Below are positions 31,097 through 39,506 of a DNA stretch of 64,000 nucleotides, piece by piece. A program made the position numbers and the translations under genes. Location: NCBI RefSeq assembly GCF_009660225.1, contig NZ_CP045920.1, positions 1,054,001 to 1,118,000 on the forward strand, written 5' to 3'. Every line of letters starts with the position of its first letter. The first letter of the stretch is position 1. The stretch is from Pseudactinotalea sp. HY158 (GTDB lineage: Bacteria > Actinomycetota > Actinomycetes > Actinomycetales > Beutenbergiaceae). The notes below the pieces were generated by a model, which did not search any database, was not told the origin of the DNA, and worked only from the letters and a program-made list of their open reading frames with translations.

Positions 31097-33646
31097 TCAG
31101 CCCGCGTCGAAGGCCTGGGCCGCCAGTGCCCGCGCCATGTCCGCCGCGCCCTCGCGCACGTACCGCTTCGCGGCGGGGTTCGCCGGGGACGTCTGGAGCC
31201 ACTCGGTCACCCGCGCGAGCACCTCGGGGGAGGCGAGCGGCATCGGGAACATGAGCTCGAGCGCGGTCGAGGCCCGCTGCACGCCCTTCTCCTCCCACAG
31301 GGTGTCCGCCGCGGTCAGGTACTCCTCGAGCAGCGGGGCCAGGTACTCGCCCTGCCCGGGGGTCGCGAAGCCGGCCGCGATCTGGCGCTGCGTCTCGTTC
31401 GGCAGGTCGTCACGGACCATGGCGTCGTGGAACGCCCGGGCCTTCGAGGCGGCGTCCGGGCGGACGGCGCGGGCGAGCGCCGCCCGTTCCCGGCCCGAGA
31501 TCGTGTTGTCGCGGGCGAGTTCGGCGTCGATCTCGGCCTCGCCGTGGACTCCGGCGCGGGCGAGCGCGACGACGAGCGTCCAGCGCAGATCCGTGTCGAC
31601 GGTCAGCCCGGCGAGACCCCGCGAGCCGTCGAGCAGGCCCGCGAGCAGGTCCAGGGCGGACGGCGAGTGCGCGATCCCGGCCAGCGCGCGGGCGAACGAG
31701 AGCTGGTGGTCGCTGCCGGGCTCGGCGCCCTCGAGGAGGGCGACCAGGCCGGCCTCCCAGCGGGCCCGCAGCTCGTCGCGGTGGTCCGGATCGGAGTAGT
31801 ACTCGACGGCGGTGCGCACGTACATCGGCAGCCGCGCCACGGCCGTCGAGTCGGTCTCCGAGCCGGCGCCCGCGAGCACGAGGGTGACGAAGTCGCGCGC
31901 ACGCAACTGGCCGTCGCGGGTCATGTCCCACGCCGCTCCCCACAGCAGGGCCCGGGCGAGGGAGTCGGAGACGACGTCGATGTGGGCGATCGCGGTGGCG
32001 AGCGACCGCTCGTCCAGGCGGATCTTCGCATAGGTGAGGTCGCCGTCGTTCAGCAGCAACAGATCGGGCCGGCGGACGCCCGCCAACGCGGCGATCGTCG
32101 TCAGCTCGCCGTCGATGTCGACCTCGAGCCGCTCGCGCAGCTCGAGCCGCCCGCCGGTCAGGTCGTACAGGCCGATGCCGATGCGGTGACGGCGCAGCGT
32201 CGGGAAGTCCTCGCTCGCCCGCTGCCGCACAGCGAACGAGGCGTAGTCGTCGCCGGCGAGGGAGAACTCGGGGCTGAGCGTGTTCACGCCGGAGGTCTTG
32301 AGCCATTCCTCGGCCCACGTGCCGAGCTCCCGGCCGCTCGCGGCCTCGAGCGCCTCGAGCAGGTCCGCGAACTCGGTGTTGCCCCACGCGTGCTCGGCGA
32401 AGTACCGGCGCAGGCCGGTGACGAACTCCTCCTCACCGACCCAGTGCACGAGCTGCTTGAGCGTGGAGGCGCCCTTGGCGTAGGTGATGCCGTCGAAGTT
32501 CACCTCGACCGCCTCGAGGTCGACGTTGTCGGCCGCGATCGGGTGCGTCGAGGGCAGCTGGTCCTGCCGGTAGGCCCAGTTCTTGCGGGCGTTGGTGAAG
32601 CCCGTCCACACGTCGGTGTACTTCGTGGCGTGGGCCATCGCGTGGTGGGAGGCCCACTCCGCGAAGGACTCGTTCAGCCACAGGTCGTCCCACCACTTCA
32701 TCGTGACGAGGTCGCCGAACCACATGTGCGCCATCTCGTGCAGGATCGTGTTCGCGCGCTGCTCGTAGAACGCGTGCACCTGCCGGGAACGGGGCAGGTA
32801 CTCGTCGCGGAACGTGACCGCGCCCGCGTTCTCCATCGCGCCCATGTTGTACTCCGGCACGTAGAGCTGGTCGTACTTGCCGAAGGCGTAGGGCACCCCG
32901 AACGTGTGCTCGAAGAACTCGAAGCCCTGCTTGGTCACCTCGAGCAGCTCGTCGAGATCGAGGTGCTCCTTGATCGACCGGCGGCAGTAGTGCCCGAGCG
33001 CGATCTCACCGCCCGCGCCCTCGTACGAGTGATGAACGCAGTGGTACTCGCCGGCGATGATCGCGGTGATGTAGGTCGACATCCGCTTCGTCGGCTCGAA
33101 TCGCCAGATCGCCGTTCCCTCCCCGGCCCCGCCGGCCGGCTCCGGGGTGGGTGAGGGGGCGTTGGAGACGACGACCCAGTGGGCCGGGGCGGTGACGGTG
33201 AACGTGAAGACCGACTTGAGGTCGGGCTGCTCGAAGTTCGCGTAGACGCGGCGGGCGTCCGGCACCTCGAACTGGGAGTAGAGGTAGACCCGGTCGTCGG
33301 CCGGGTCGACGAACCGGTGCAGGCCCTCGCCCGTGCGCGAATAGGGCAGCCGGGCGCGCACGGTCAGCTCGTTCTCGCCGCGCAGGCCGGTCAGTTCGAT
33401 GCGCGAGTCGCGGTACACGCGCGCCGGGTCCAGCCGCTCCGAGTTGAACGTGATCTCGAGGTCGCTCGCGTCGACCAGGTCGACGAACGTGCTCGCCTCC
33501 TCCTCCCGGGAGCGGAACCGCAGCACCGTGGTGCTGAGGAAATGCGTCTCGCCCACCGTCAGGTCGAGCGAGATGTCGTAGGAGTCGGCGGTCAGCAGTG
33601 ACGCGCGGGCATGCGCTTCGGCCCGCGTGAGATTCGTTCCAGGCAT
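31097..33646 (-). CDS. pepN: Aminopeptidase N (M1 family)
   Basis: An 849-residue cytosolic zinc aminopeptidase. Seen: N-terminal beta domain (about 1-200), the exopeptidase signature GAMENAGAVTF, the zinc site HEMAHMWFGDL with the third ligand in LNESFAEW, the catalytic Tyr expected in the thermolysin domain, and a long C-terminal helical ERAP1-like domain (about 530-849). This length and layout match the actinobacterial/streptomycete PepN. ATG at 33646, 101 bp downstream of the next minus-strand gene; no strong terminator or ribosome site was seen. Confidence 0.96.
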   Translation of the reverse strand: MPGTNLTRAEAHARASLLTADSYDISLDLTVGETHFLSTTVLRFRSREEEASTFVDLVDASDLEITFNSERLDPARVYRDSRIELTGLRGENELTVRARLPYSRTGEGLHRFVDPADDRVYLYSQFEVPDARRVYANFEQPDLKSVFTFTVTAPAHWVVVSNAPSPTPEPAGGAGEGTAIWRFEPTKRMSTYITAIIAGEYHCVHHSYEGAGGEIALGHYCRRSIKEHLDLDELLEVTKQGFEFFEHTFGVPYAFGKYDQLYVPEYNMGAMENAGAVTFRDEYLPRSRQVHAFYEQRANTILHEMAHMWFGDLVTMKWWDDLWLNESFAEWASHHAMAHATKYTDVWTGFTNARKNWAYRQDQLPSTHPIAADNVDLEAVEVNFDGITYAKGASTLKQLVHWVGEEEFVTGLRRYFAEHAWGNTEFADLLEALEAASGRELGTWAEEWLKTSGVNTLSPEFSLAGDDYASFAVRQRASEDFPTLRRHRIGIGLYDLTGGRLELRERLEVDIDGELTTIAALAGVRRPDLLLLNDGDLTYAKIRLDERSLATAIAHIDVVSDSLARALLWGAAWDMTRDGQLRARDFVTLVLAGAGSETDSTAVARLPMYVRTAVEYYSDPDHRDELRARWEAGLVALLEGAEPGSDHQLSFARALAGIAHSPSALDLLAGLLDGSRGLAGLTVDTDLRWTLVVALARAGVHGEAEIDAELARDNTISGRERAALARAVRPDAASKARAFHDAMVRDDLPNETQRQIAAGFATPGQGEYLAPLLEEYLTAADTLWEEKGVQRASTALELMFPMPLASPEVLARVTEWLQTSPANPAAKRYVREGAADMARALAAQAFDAG

Positions 33647-33747
33647 GGATTCATCATGTCACCCCGCGCGCGGGCCGCCGCACGCCCGGCTGGTGGGTCG
33701 TGCCCGTGGTGCCCGCGGTGCCCGTGATGCCAGTGATGCCAGGATCG

Positions 33748-34170
33748 CTAGCCGCGCCAGCCGGGCAGGAGCCGCTCGAGGGCGTCGACGAGGTCGATCG
33801 ACTCGCCGTCCTTGCCGCCCTGCCCGAGCACGAGCGGGGCGGGCACCGGCTCGGGCCGCACCCCGCGGATCCGGTCGAGCACGCTCAACGGGGCGGTGAG
33901 CACGTAGAAGTCGCCCTCCTCGCCGAGTGCGGCCCTGCGGTCTCGCCGCAGGTACCAGCCGGTGAACGGGGTCCGGGCGCTGCCGCGGCCCCCGTATCCC
34001 TGCACCCGCAGCGGCTCGGCCGGCAGCCGGGCCGCACGGGCACGTTCGAGGAACCGCTCGATGAACTCCGCTGCCTCGGCGTGCTCGGCCGCCTGACGTG
34101 CCTCCAGCCGGGCGGCGTGCTCGGCCGCCGCCCGGGTCCGCTCGGCCCGCCAGTCCTCGGCCCGGGTCAT
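33748..34170 (-). CDS. Conserved hypothetical protein
   Basis: A 140-residue protein with a charged Ala/Glu/Arg-rich N-terminal helix (about 1-50, probably coiled coil) and a compact C-terminal part with GYGGRGSARTPFTGWYLRRDR, DFYVLTAP and a Gly-Lys-Asp-rich turn near the end. I recognise no named domain. The stop of the DivIVA-like gene lies 3 nt before its ATG, and there is no ribosome site, so it is probably translated by re-initiation and works with or alongside that protein. Confidence 0.7.
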   Translation of the reverse strand: MTRAEDWRAERTRAAAEHAARLEARQAAEHAEAAEFIERFLERARAARLPAEPLRVQGYGGRGSARTPFTGWYLRRDRRAALGEEGDFYVLTAPLSVLDRIRGVRPEPVPAPLVLGQGGKDGESIDLVDALERLLPGWRG

Positions 34171-34173
34171 CGG

Positions 34174-35811
34174 CTAGGAGGACCGGGTGCGATCGGCTGC
34201 AGCCGTCGACTCCGCCTCGGAATCGTCGGCCGTGTCGCCCGTGTCGCCCGTGTCGTTCGAGTCGGCTGTGTCGCCTGTGTTGGCCGTGTCGTTCGAGTCA
34301 TCGGTCGCCGGGGACCCGACGGAATCCACCGAATCCACGGACTCGACCGACTCGACCGACTCGACCGACGGGACGGAGGCCGCCGAGGAACCCGCCGGGG
34401 CCGATTCGACCGTGGCGGCCGACGCGGCGGACTGTGCCGACCCCGCCGACCCCACCGACCCCACAGACCCCACAGACCCCACAGACCCCACAGACCCCAC
34501 AGACCCTGTCGGCTCCGCCGGCCCCGCCGAGTCGGTCGGGCTCGCGTACTCCTCGTAGGGCACTGCGTTCGCCAGCGCGGTGGCGCCGGAGTCGTCGCCG
34601 GTGCCGAGCAGGCCCCGGAGCTCGTCGAGGTAGGTGGTGATCGACTCGCGCTGCTGATTCAGCACGTCGAGCTCGCTCTGGGCGGTGCGACGCTCGCGGT
34701 CCACCCGGGCCACGGTCTCGGTGCGGAGCTGGTCGGCGTCCTCCTTGGCCTCCCGGGTGATCCGGTCCGAGGCCGCGCGGGCCGCGGTGAGGATCTGCTC
34801 GGCGCGCGCCTCGGCGGTCGAGCGGATCTCCTCGGCCTTGTCGAGGGCGGTGGCGACCCGGGTCTCCGCCGCGCGGGCGTGCTCCTGCGCGTCGGCGACC
34901 ATGGCCGTGGTCTCGGCCTTGGCCTGCTCGTGGCGAGCCGAATCCTGCTGCTCGGCCTCCTCGTGGCGGCGCGCGAGCAGCACATCGGCCTCGTCCCGCT
35001 CGGCGGCGACGACCGCACGAACGGAACCCGCCTCGGTGGTGGCCGCGGCGATGAGTTCCTGCGCGGCCGTCTCGGCCGTCGCCCGGGTGAGTTCGGCCTC
35101 GCGGGCCGCGTCGGAGCGCAGCTGCTGGGCCTCGGCCTTGGCCTGCTCACGCAGCGCCGTGGCGGCCTCCTCGGCGGTCGCGGTCAGCTCCCGGGCCTCC
35201 TGCTCGGCGGTGACCCGCGCCTCGGTCAGCTCGCGCTCGGCGGAGGCGCGGCTCGTGCCGAGTTCCCGTTCGAGGCTTGCGGTGCGCTCGCTCACCTCGG
35301 TGGCGGCGGCGGACGTGATCCGGGCGGCCTCGCGTTCGGCGGAGCCGACCAGCTCCTCGGCCCGGCGCTGGGCGGCCTCGAGCACGCCGTCGACCTGACT
35401 CGCCGTGGCGGCCACGCGAGCCTCGGCGTCGCGACGGGCGGCGGAGATGACGTCGGCGGCCTCGCTCTCGGCCTGGCCGGCGAGGGAGTCGGCCTGATGC
35501 TGGGCACGCTCGACGATGTCGCGTGCCTGGGTCTGCGCCTGTCCGATGAGGACGGCGGACTGTTCCTCGGCGGACCGCAGCAGCTGCTCGATCCTCGCCC
35601 CGAGCCCGGTATAGGACGGTTTCTCGTTCTCCTGGAGGAGGGCCTGGGTCTCGGCGAGCTGCCCGGACATGGTCACCGCGGCGGCGTCGAGGGCCTCCAC
35701 CTGGGCTCGCGCCTCGTGCAACTGCCGGGTGAGGCCGTGCAGTTGTTCATCCACCTGAGCTCGGTCGTATCCGCGCATGACCACGGGAAACATCGGCTGT
35801 TCGTCGGCCAT
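34174..35811 (-). CDS. DivIVA-like coiled-coil protein with Ser/Val repeat tail
   Basis: A 545-residue protein. The N-terminus (FPVVMRGYDRAQVDEQLHGL) resembles the DivIVA lipid-binding start with its RGYD pattern. About 400 residues of Ala/Glu/Arg heptad coiled coil follow. From about residue 450 comes a low-complexity tail: GSV repeats, VES/VDS repeats and Asp/Thr/Gly-rich runs. DivIVA-like proteins gather at curved membranes or poles and scaffold wall growth; a similar role is inference. The ATG at 35811 has GGAGG upstream. Two repeat tracts in the DNA make its length unstable in principle. Confidence 0.75.
   Translation of the reverse strand: MADEQPMFPVVMRGYDRAQVDEQLHGLTRQLHEARAQVEALDAAAVTMSGQLAETQALLQENEKPSYTGLGARIEQLLRSAEEQSAVLIGQAQTQARDIVERAQHQADSLAGQAESEAADVISAARRDAEARVAATASQVDGVLEAAQRRAEELVGSAEREAARITSAAATEVSERTASLERELGTSRASAERELTEARVTAEQEARELTATAEEAATALREQAKAEAQQLRSDAAREAELTRATAETAAQELIAAATTEAGSVRAVVAAERDEADVLLARRHEEAEQQDSARHEQAKAETTAMVADAQEHARAAETRVATALDKAEEIRSTAEARAEQILTAARAASDRITREAKEDADQLRTETVARVDRERRTAQSELDVLNQQRESITTYLDELRGLLGTGDDSGATALANAVPYEEYASPTDSAGPAEPTGSVGSVGSVGSVGSVGSVGSAGSAQSAASAATVESAPAGSSAASVPSVESVESVESVDSVDSVGSPATDDSNDTANTGDTADSNDTGDTGDTADDSEAESTAAADRTRSS
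34439..34510. repeat. 9-bp minisatellite coding for GSV repeats
   Basis: Eight 9-bp units, five of them identical (GACCCCACA, 34457-34501), flanked by three variants. In the DivIVA-like frame each unit encodes Gly-Ser-Val and keeps frame whatever the copy number. The unit uses a TCT serine codon that is rare in this GC-rich genome, a sign of recent expansion by slippage. Confidence 0.9.
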
Positions 35812-35887
35812 GGGCCGATCCTCCGCATCCGGGTGCTCCGGCACCCTCTCCTCCCCGGGGGTCCGTCCCGGGCTGACACTGGGGCTC

Positions 35888-35893
35888 AGCCTA
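35888..35893 (-). promoter_or_regulatory. Possible -10 of the DivIVA-like gene
   Basis: TAGGCT on the minus strand, 76 nt before the ATG at 35811, in the divergent gap with the membrane protein gene. No clear -35. Confidence 0.3.
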
Positions 35894-35991
35894 ACCGCTC
35901 TCACCCCGGCCGCCCTGTGGCGCAGATCACCGCAGTTGGGAGAAGGTGATGGAGATGCCGGGCCGGGTCGTGGTCGCGGTGCTCGTTCCCG

Positions 35992-35997
35992 TAGTCT
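35992..35997 (+). promoter_or_regulatory. Possible -10 of the membrane protein/lipoprotein pair
   Basis: TAGTCT lies 65 nt before the chosen GTG at 36063. If real, it rules out longer in-frame starts at about 35946. Confidence 0.3.
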
Positions 35998-36062
35998 TGA
36001 CCGGCAATTACGTGGCCGACCTCGCCGCCGGCGAACGCTTGAGACAAGGAGTGCTGCGGACC

Positions 36063-37550
36063 GTGTTACGACGCATCATCGCGATCGCGCTCATCGTGGT
36101 CGGGCTGGCCGGCATCGCCGGCGCCATCGGATCCGCGACCGTGTGGAAGCCGGCGACCGTGGTCACGCTCGACCTGCCGGCGACGCCCGACGTGCCCTAT
36201 GTGATCACCCGGCCCGGGGCGCTCACCGCCGTGAACGATTCGGTCGGGGTGACGGTCGTGGCCGCCGACTCCACGGAGCCCGTCGTGCTGGCACTCGGCC
36301 GGGCGGGCGACGTGACCGCCTGGGTCGGGGACAGCCCGCACTGGGTGATCACCGGCCTGCAGGACTGGGATCACCTGAGCTATTCCGTGGGAGCGCCGGC
36401 CGGTGAGCCCACGGACGACGCGACCGCTGGTCCCACGGAGGAGCCGACCGGGGACCCGGATGCCGCGGACGAGTCCGCGCCCGCGGACCCGGCGAACCCC
36501 GCCGGGTCGGACCTGTGGATCGACCAGGTCGAGGGGGTCGGCGAGATCCAGTACACGTGGTCGAAGGTCCCGGGCAGTTGGTCGATGCTCGTGGCCGGGG
36601 ACGGCAGCGGTCCGGCACCGCAGGTCGAGCTCACCTGGGAGCGCGACGTTCCCACGCCGCTGCTCGTGCCCGGCATCATCGGCGGGGCCCTGCTCCTGCT
36701 CATCGGCCTGGCCCTGTTGTCGGCCGACCTCCTCGCCCGCCGGGAGGCGAGGCGCGCGCCCGCGGCGGACAGTTACGAGCCCGAGCTCACGGCTCAGCTC
36801 CAGGCGATCGATCCGGACCGGCCGCTCACCCGCCGAGAGCTGCGTGAGGCCGAGCGGGCCCGGGGTCGCCGCGGCGCCGCCGGGGCCCCGTCACAGCAGC
36901 GCTCCGACGCGACCGAGGTGATCCCCGCCGTCGGGGGACGGTCGGCGGAGGAATCGGCCGCGGCCGAGCTGGCCGCCTGGGCCGGCGGCGCGGCTGCCGG
37001 CTCCGGCGCTCCGGCACGGGCAGCCGGGGACCCGGCCGCGCGTGTCGATCCGGCCGATCTCGCCGTGCCGGCCTTCCTCGTGCCCACGACCGCGCCGGCA
37101 ACGGATACGGCAGAGCCGGCAGAGCCCGCGGGTACGGCAGGTACGACAGCTCCGCGGTGGCCCGCCCTGGAGCGGACCGAGACGATTCCCGCAGTCTCGC
37201 TGGTAGAACCACTCGAACCTCGAGAATCAGCAGCACCATCAGAACCAGCAGCAGAACCAGTAGAACCGGCCGCACCCGCGCAGACGCGGCGCCGCTGGTG
37301 GCGGCGCCGCCGCACCGACGGTGAGCCCGGGCCCGGTGAGGGGCCGACGCGAACCGTGGCTGCGTCGTCCCTGCCCCCGGCGGAGCCGGACGAGCCCGAA
37401 CCGAACGACTCCGAACCGAACCCGCGCGCCTCGGGCGCCTCGTGGCGGGCCACCTGGGGGATGGGCGCGGCCGAACGCCCCGGTCACGAGCCGGGCGAGC
37501 CCGATGACGGCGAGCCCGACGATGCCGGCGACAGCGAGGAGAAGCGATGA
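36063..37550 (+). CDS. Membrane protein of unknown function with long Ala/Pro-rich cytoplasmic tail
   Basis: A 495-residue protein. An N-terminal membrane helix (about 6-28) is followed by an extracytoplasmic domain (about 30-200) with DVPYVITRPGALTAV and ALGRAGDVTAWVGDSPHW, a second helix (about 203-224), and a disordered tail with a basic patch (RRRWWRRRRTDGE). Similar proteins exist across Micrococcales without known function. The GTG at 36063 follows AAGGAG at 11 nt; the next in-frame starts upstream lie before or across the candidate promoter. It overlaps the following lipoprotein gene by 4 nt (ATGA). The stretch 37200-37265 uses A-ending codons (GCA, TCA, CCA, GAA) unlike the rest of the gene. 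Confidence 0.75.
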   Translation: MLRRIIAIALIVVGLAGIAGAIGSATVWKPATVVTLDLPATPDVPYVITRPGALTAVNDSVGVTVVAADSTEPVVLALGRAGDVTAWVGDSPHWVITGLQDWDHLSYSVGAPAGEPTDDATAGPTEEPTGDPDAADESAPADPANPAGSDLWIDQVEGVGEIQYTWSKVPGSWSMLVAGDGSGPAPQVELTWERDVPTPLLVPGIIGGALLLLIGLALLSADLLARREARRAPAADSYEPELTAQLQAIDPDRPLTRRELREAERARGRRGAAGAPSQQRSDATEVIPAVGGRSAEESAAAELAAWAGGAAAGSGAPARAAGDPAARVDPADLAVPAFLVPTTAPATDTAEPAEPAGTAGTTAPRWPALERTETIPAVSLVEPLEPRESAAPSEPAAEPVEPAAPAQTRRRWWRRRRTDGEPGPGEGPTRTVAASSLPPAEPDEPEPNDSEPNPRASGASWRATWGMGAAERPGHEPGEPDDGEPDDAGDSEEKR

Positions 37551-38569
37551 ACGCGCGGAGGATCGTTGCCGCGACCGCCACGGGCATGGTCATCCTGCTG
37601 GGGTCGGCCGGACTGACCGGCTGCGCCGTGCCCGTGCCGCAGTCCACCCCGGAACCCGAGAGCACGACCGTCTACCCCGTGCTCGACGAGGGCCGCCTCG
37701 ACCGGGTGCTCGCGTCCGTGCAGACGAGCCTCGCCGATGCGGATGCGGCCCTCGACCCCGACCTGCTGCCGCCCCGGATCACCGAACGGGCCGAGGCCGT
37801 CCGGGCCGCCGAGTACCGGCTCGCGAAGGCCACGAAGGACGACGAGGAGCCCTACACGCCCCAGCCGCTGGGAACCGACGACGTCGCGGCCGTCGTCGCG
37901 GCGACCGAGGACTGGCCCCGGACCGTCATGGTGGCGACGACCCCGCCCGCCGGCAGCAACGCGCCGCGGCTGCTCGTGCTCACCCAGCAGGAGCCCCGCG
38001 ACGACTACTCGATGGTCGGCTGGGTGCGGCTCCTGCCCGGGGTGAGCACGCCGACCGTCGCGGCCTCGGAGATCGGGGTCGACCCGGTCGCCCCCGACGA
38101 CCCGGGGCTCCTCATCGCCCCGGACGAGGTCGCCGCCGCCTATGCCGAGACGGTCGAGAAGGGGGACAAGGCCGACTCCGCGGACCTGTTCGCCGACGAC
38201 ATCTACCGCACGGCCCTGCGCGACGAGGTCAAGGCGCAGCAGAAGAGCCTCGAGGTGGCGGGCACGGTGAAGAACAAGGTGACGGCCCAGGACGGGGTCG
38301 CCGCCCTGGCCACCGCGGACGGCGGCGCGATCGTCTACGCCGGACTCACCTCGACCATGACCTATGAGCGGACCGTGGCCCGCTCGACCATGAAGGTCGG
38401 CAGCCAATACGCCGCCCTGAACGACGGCGAGGACGAAGTGGACGAGTCGATCACCGGAAGCTACCTTCATATGATCGCGTTCTACATCCCGCCCGCCGAT
38501 GCCGGGGAGGACGCCCAGGTGAGCGTGCTCGGGGCCGAGCGGGTCCTGACCAAGGTGACCGCGAAATGA
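37547..38569 (+). CDS. Lipoprotein of unknown function
   Basis: A 340-residue protein with a lipoprotein signal: basic start, hydrophobic core and lipobox LTGC (Cys about 26). The mature part has no domain I recognise; it is acidic, with segments such as DDYSMVGWVRLLPGVSTPT and MKVGSQYAALNDGEDE, and looks like a folded extracytoplasmic domain. The ATGA overlap with the preceding membrane protein implies a joint role at the outer face of the membrane. A short gap (19 nt) leads to the YbbN-like gene. Confidence 0.78.
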   Translation: MNARRIVAATATGMVILLGSAGLTGCAVPVPQSTPEPESTTVYPVLDEGRLDRVLASVQTSLADADAALDPDLLPPRITERAEAVRAAEYRLAKATKDDEEPYTPQPLGTDDVAAVVAATEDWPRTVMVATTPPAGSNAPRLLVLTQQEPRDDYSMVGWVRLLPGVSTPTVAASEIGVDPVAPDDPGLLIAPDEVAAAYAETVEKGDKADSADLFADDIYRTALRDEVKAQQKSLEVAGTVKNKVTAQDGVAALATADGGAIVYAGLTSTMTYERTVARSTMKVGSQYAALNDGEDEVDESITGSYLHMIAFYIPPADAGEDAQVSVLGAERVLTKVTAK

Positions 38570-38588
38570 CAACTAAGGAAGAACGTCG

Positions 38589-39503
38589 ATGACTCAGCAC
38601 GATCCCGCCGGACTCAACCTGCGCGGCGCCGTGGACCTCGCGGCCCTGACCGCTCCGAAGGCCGACCCGGTGGATGCGCCGGGAGGCCTCGTGATCGAGG
38701 TGACCGCCCAGTCCTTCGCCGACGCCGTGCAGCAGTCGATGGACGTGCCCGTCGTGCTCGACCTGTACTCCACCCGGTCGCCGGCCTCGGTCGAACTGAG
38801 CGGCGTGCTGGTCGACCTCGTCAAGGAGTTCGCCGGGAGGTTCGTGCTCGCCCGCGTCGCGGTCGACGCGAACCCGGAGATCGCCCAGGCCCTCCAGGTG
38901 CAGTCGCTGCCGACCACGGTCGCCGTGCTCAAGGGCCAGCCCGTGCCGCTGTTCCAGGGCGCCCACCCCATCGATCAGGTGCGCTCGATCCTGACCGAAC
39001 TGCTCCGGGTCGCCGCCGAGAACGGCGTGACCGGCACGGTCGCCGCCGAGGAGGACGACGTGCCGCCGGCGCCGCCCGAGCCCGAGCTGCCGCCGCACAT
39101 CCAGGCCGCCTACGACGCGATCGAGAACGACGACCTCGACGCCGCCACCGCGGCCTTCACGCAGGCCCTCGCCGCCGACCCCGGCGACGCCGAGGCGCGC
39201 GCGGGTCTCGCCCAGGTGACGCTGCTGACCCGGCTGGCCGGGGTCGACCCGGCGGCCGCGCTCAACGCCGCCCGCGACGCCTCGCCCGGCGACGCGGCCA
39301 CTCAGCTCCTCGCCGCCGACGTCGAGCTCTCGACCGGGCGGTCGGCCGCGGCCTACGACCGGGTGCTCGCCGTGATCCGGGCGACCGCGGGCGACGACCG
39401 CGAGCTGGCCCGGCTCCGGCTGCTCGACCTGTTCACGCTCGCGCCGGAGGGCTCCCCGGAGGTCGCCGCCGCCCGCCGGCAGCTCGCCCTCGCCCTGTTC
39501 TGA
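38589..39503 (+). CDS. ybbN: Thioredoxin-fold/TPR co-chaperone (YbbN/CnoX-like)
   Basis: A 304-residue cytosolic protein: a thioredoxin-like domain (about 35-140; VPVVLDLYSTRSPASVELSG, QVQSLPTTVAVLKGQP) and a C-terminal TPR-like helical region (about 165-304). The CxxC of redox thioredoxins is replaced by SPAS, so no disulfide chemistry is expected; it fits the chaperone/holdase YbbN family. ATG after GGAAGAACG. The convergent glgB gene ends 4 nt after its stop. Confidence 0.88.
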   Translation: MTQHDPAGLNLRGAVDLAALTAPKADPVDAPGGLVIEVTAQSFADAVQQSMDVPVVLDLYSTRSPASVELSGVLVDLVKEFAGRFVLARVAVDANPEIAQALQVQSLPTTVAVLKGQPVPLFQGAHPIDQVRSILTELLRVAAENGVTGTVAAEEDDVPPAPPEPELPPHIQAAYDAIENDDLDAATAAFTQALAADPGDAEARAGLAQVTLLTRLAGVDPAAALNAARDASPGDAATQLLAADVELSTGRSAAAYDRVLAVIRATAGDDRELARLRLLDLFTLAPEGSPEVAAARRQLALALF

Positions 39504-39506
39504 GGG

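Noticed and set aside
33680-33745. GTGCCCGTG-like 9-bp repeats before pepN as an operator array
   Set aside because: Units are short and degenerate and resemble the general repeat tendency of this genome; no symmetry or spacing typical of operators.
34439-34510. Could the regular repeats be a CRISPR array?
   Set aside because: Units are 9 bp without spacers and lie in frame in a protein gene. No cas gene is present anywhere in the window.
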